64,000 bases of DNA from Stygiolobus caldivivus (GTDB lineage Archaea > Thermoproteota > Thermoprotei_A > Sulfolobales > Sulfolobaceae): assembly GCF_019704315.1 (NCBI RefSeq), contig NZ_AP024597.1:310001-374000 (forward strand), read 5' to 3'. The notes beneath the pieces were generated by a model. That model did not search any database and was not told the DNA's origin. It saw nothing but the letters and a program-made list of their open reading frames with translations. Shown here one piece after another: positions 61,950 to 64,000 of this stretch. Every line of letters begins with the position of its first letter. Position 1 is the first letter of the stretch. A program made the translations under genes and the position numbers.

Positions 61950-64000
61950 TCACATCACTAACCTGGGTCTGCTCCCTGTTATATGCCACATGCCTATGAA
62001 AGGGATCAGACCTAGCACTAACCTCTTTTTATCCCATACTACTTTCATTAAGACTTCTGCCATAGCTGTATAATAGTTATCCCTTATCCTGCTCACTATT
62101 TCATCCAGACTCTTCCTATCTCCATAAATTGAGGCATTAATCAACTCAACCAATAGTCTTTCAAGAGAATCTAACGGGTTTTTTTCTACAACTTGTTTAG
62201 CTATAACGTTAAAGAAAGGTTGCTTATTATCATAGCCTAAAAGTATTAGACTACCTAGATATATAGCCAGGTCGATAGAAGTCCCTGATATTATTGTTTC
62301 CTCTAGGTTATTATAGAGGATTACGTTAGCTAAGTTACAAACTATATCAATTGCCCCCTTAATATCAGAACTCTTGACTTGTGAGCATAAGCCCCTCAGT
62401 TCCATGGCGTCCCGTAGTATTGTCTTGTACTCATATTTTTCACCCTTAGCAATGCTTTTCATAATTCTAAGTTGGTACATCTTTAAGAGGTCCATACAGT
62501 CCTCATCAACGTATTCACCCTTCTTTACGTTGCTCATTACTTCATTGAACCAGTCGTTACTTAACTTCTCTACCAGCTCGATAGTAGTCTTTACAGACTC
62601 TGACTTGGGGTGAGTTAACAATAATGTATAACCGATTCCTGCATCAAGCCTCCTTTTCAGCGAGGCCAAGTATTTATAAATTACTGCTACATTGGACGTC
62701 GGTATCGTCATCAAAAAGTCCGAGAGAATTAACGCCTCTTCCTTACTAATTTCCACTTCCTTTACTCTGACAGCATTTCTCCTGAATTTCTCGTACAGTA
62801 AAGCCAACTTTACCACGTCTTTATTAGAGAGGGCATAGTCTGCTAATATCCCATATACTAGGGTAGCCTTTAACGGGTCTCGGATTTCTAAACTCTCCAG
62901 ACCCCCTTTCTTGTACTTAACTATTGAAAGCGGGAAAATAGCGTACTCGTCGTTGAGTTGCCTCAGTACCTCTTCTACTTGTTCGTCATCTTCGTCCATA
63001 AGGTAGTAAAATGATACGACTGAAAATAGGTGGGAGAACAGCTTGTTCTCTCTAGCTCTCTTAACTAAATCAGGTATTATACTCTTTATCCAATCAGTCC
63101 TACCTCCTTTAGAAGCGGAAACTGCTATCTGCACGGCAGACTCTACACAGTCTTGCGGGGAGTTCTCATTACTTAGTATAATTTTAATGTCAGATAAGAG
63201 CTTATAAGGGGCTAAAAGCGCGTCTTCGATAACCTCGTCTACCTCACCGCTATTAACCTTGTCCCTGAAGACCGATAATCTCGTCTTTAGTGATAAACAT
63301 GTTTTTTCTACTTCTCCTGCCGTATTTTCCAATAGAACCGGCATCAATTCTTCTAATACTTCCTTAATTAACTTGTTTACTCTTTTCCTAGACACTAAAT
63401 AGTCCTTTAGGTCTCCAAGGTCTGGGAGCTCTGCAAAAGTTAAGTTAACTAAGGAGTAGTAATACAGTTCAATGAGTGACTTTGCTAGTTGAGGAGTCAG
63501 CCGTGACGTTATCACTTCTTTCAATTTATTTTTTATTTTAGGTATCTCTACTGTGTCAATTAGGTCTGTGCCGTATTCGAGACCTATTTTAAACTTTATT
63601 TCGTTCTTAATGGTAGAGAACCACTTGATTACTAGGTCTTTTTCCAGGTCTACTTTCCTCCCGTAGGACTCCAATGCCAAATATCCTAGTTTTTCGGGGA
63701 TCGGTACACCGTAATCTTTTGCTATTTTTAACAATGGGAGATACCAGAGTACTTTATTTGGGTCTGCGTCAAAAATTACGTTAAACATATACTCGAAAAA
63801 ATAGTCGTCGTACGGTGTACCGTTGGAAGTCAATAGAAAACTCAGAGGGGTGTCGGACGACGAGTTATCAAACTTTAAGGCTAGGTTTTTCCTCTCTGCT
63901 AAAGCCGAGATAACCCTATTACCAGGTTTTAATATAAGGCCGCCTTTTATTGATAAGACCCTATATAAGTCATTCGTAAGTACAGCTACTACATTGCTTT
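61950..64000 (-). CDS. Large hypothetical helical-repeat protein, 5' end outside the window
   Basis: The frame is open from the stop at 61950 to the end of the window; a TTG at 63833 is only an internal codon. Upstream of it the sequence goes on in frame as SNVVAVLTNDLYRVLSIKGG, LILKPGNRVISALAERKN and LALKFDNSSSDTPLSFLL, like strands of a beta-propeller. The visible 683 codons are therefore partial. The main part is an all-helical array (VEKTCLSLKTRLSVF, KATLVYGILADYALS), in plan like TPR or armadillo-type scaffolds. The last 20 residues are hydrophobic (LVLGLIPFIGMWHITG). I do not recognise a family. Confidence 0.65.
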   Translation of the reverse strand, partial: SNVVAVLTNDLYRVLSIKGGLILKPGNRVISALAERKNLALKFDNSSSDTPLSFLLTSNGTPYDDYFFEYMFNVIFDADPNKVLWYLPLLKIAKDYGVPIPEKLGYLALESYGRKVDLEKDLVIKWFSTIKNEIKFKIGLEYGTDLIDTVEIPKIKNKLKEVITSRLTPQLAKSLIELYYYSLVNLTFAELPDLGDLKDYLVSRKRVNKLIKEVLEELMPVLLENTAGEVEKTCLSLKTRLSVFRDKVNSGEVDEVIEDALLAPYKLLSDIKIILSNENSPQDCVESAVQIAVSASKGGRTDWIKSIIPDLVKRARENKLFSHLFSVVSFYYLMDEDDEQVEEVLRQLNDEYAIFPLSIVKYKKGGLESLEIRDPLKATLVYGILADYALSNKDVVKLALLYEKFRRNAVRVKEVEISKEEALILSDFLMTIPTSNVAVIYKYLASLKRRLDAGIGYTLLLTHPKSESVKTTIELVEKLSNDWFNEVMSNVKKGEYVDEDCMDLLKMYQLRIMKSIAKGEKYEYKTILRDAMELRGLCSQVKSSDIKGAIDIVCNLANVILYNNLEETIISGTSIDLAIYLGSLILLGYDNKQPFFNVIAKQVVEKNPLDSLERLLVELINASIYGDRKSLDEIVSRIRDNYYTAMAEVLMKVVWDKKRLVLGLIPFIGMWHITGSRPRLVM

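Noticed and set aside
63834-64000. Treating TTG 63833 as the start of the last minus-strand gene
   Set aside because: The same frame is open to the window edge with protein-like sequence, so the real start is outside.

Overview
The window looks like a chromosomal segment of a thermoacidophilic crenarchaeon of the order Sulfolobales. The signs are archaeal information-processing genes (aIF2-beta, NMD3-like, RNase HII), TATA-box promoters about 25-28 bp upstream of mostly leaderless starts, a fused ThiD-ThiN, a thermopsin-like surface protein, a two-domain archaeal GspF partner, and decayed IS605-type TnpB plus an archaeal IS6-type element. The genus cannot be fixed from sequence alone.

Layout. 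(1) 1-14 kb is dense housekeeping DNA. A tRNA methylthiotransferase is divergent from a five-gene overlapping operon (aIF2-beta, DUF424, NMD3-like, RNase HII, TGS protein). Then come a type IV pilus-like F/E pair and an opposing operon (MoaD-MoaE fusion, ThiDN, HD phosphohydrolase, pyrophosphatase, processive-type GT2). (2) 14-21 kb holds a thermopsin-like surface protein, an MFS exporter, a GNAT, an aminopropyltransferase and unknown genes. (3) 21-58 kb is visibly more AT-rich and forms a large surface-glycan island. It has eight intact GT4-type and eight intact GT2-type glycosyltransferases plus one broken copy of each, a Wzx-like flippase, a GT-C-like membrane protein, several unknown membrane proteins (DUF4350-like, a DUF1616 split over two genes), a repeat-containing surface protein, and a complete UDP-sugar route: GalU (UDP-glucose), Ugd (UDP-glucuronate), UXS-like decarboxylase (UDP-xylose). 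Orientation switches every few genes, and the island carries pseudogenes, a decayed TnpB and an intact IS6-family insertion with an 8-bp target duplication. (4) 58-64 kb has a zinc-ribbon protein, a Ser/Thr-stalked surface protein and a large unknown protein whose 5' end lies beyond the window.

How the genes work together (inference). The nucleotide-sugar enzymes feed the glycosyltransferases, which would build a lipid-linked glycan at the cytoplasmic membrane. The flippase would export it, and the GT-C-like and DUF-family membrane proteins could modify, polymerise or transfer it outside. The product could be an exopolysaccharide or a surface glycan; the sequence does not decide. The least explained parts are the operon at 23.8-29.1 kb, which ties two glycosyltransferases to three membrane proteins of unknown role, and the split-DUF1616 operon at 34.1-38.5 kb. 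No tRNA, rRNA or CRISPR array was seen.
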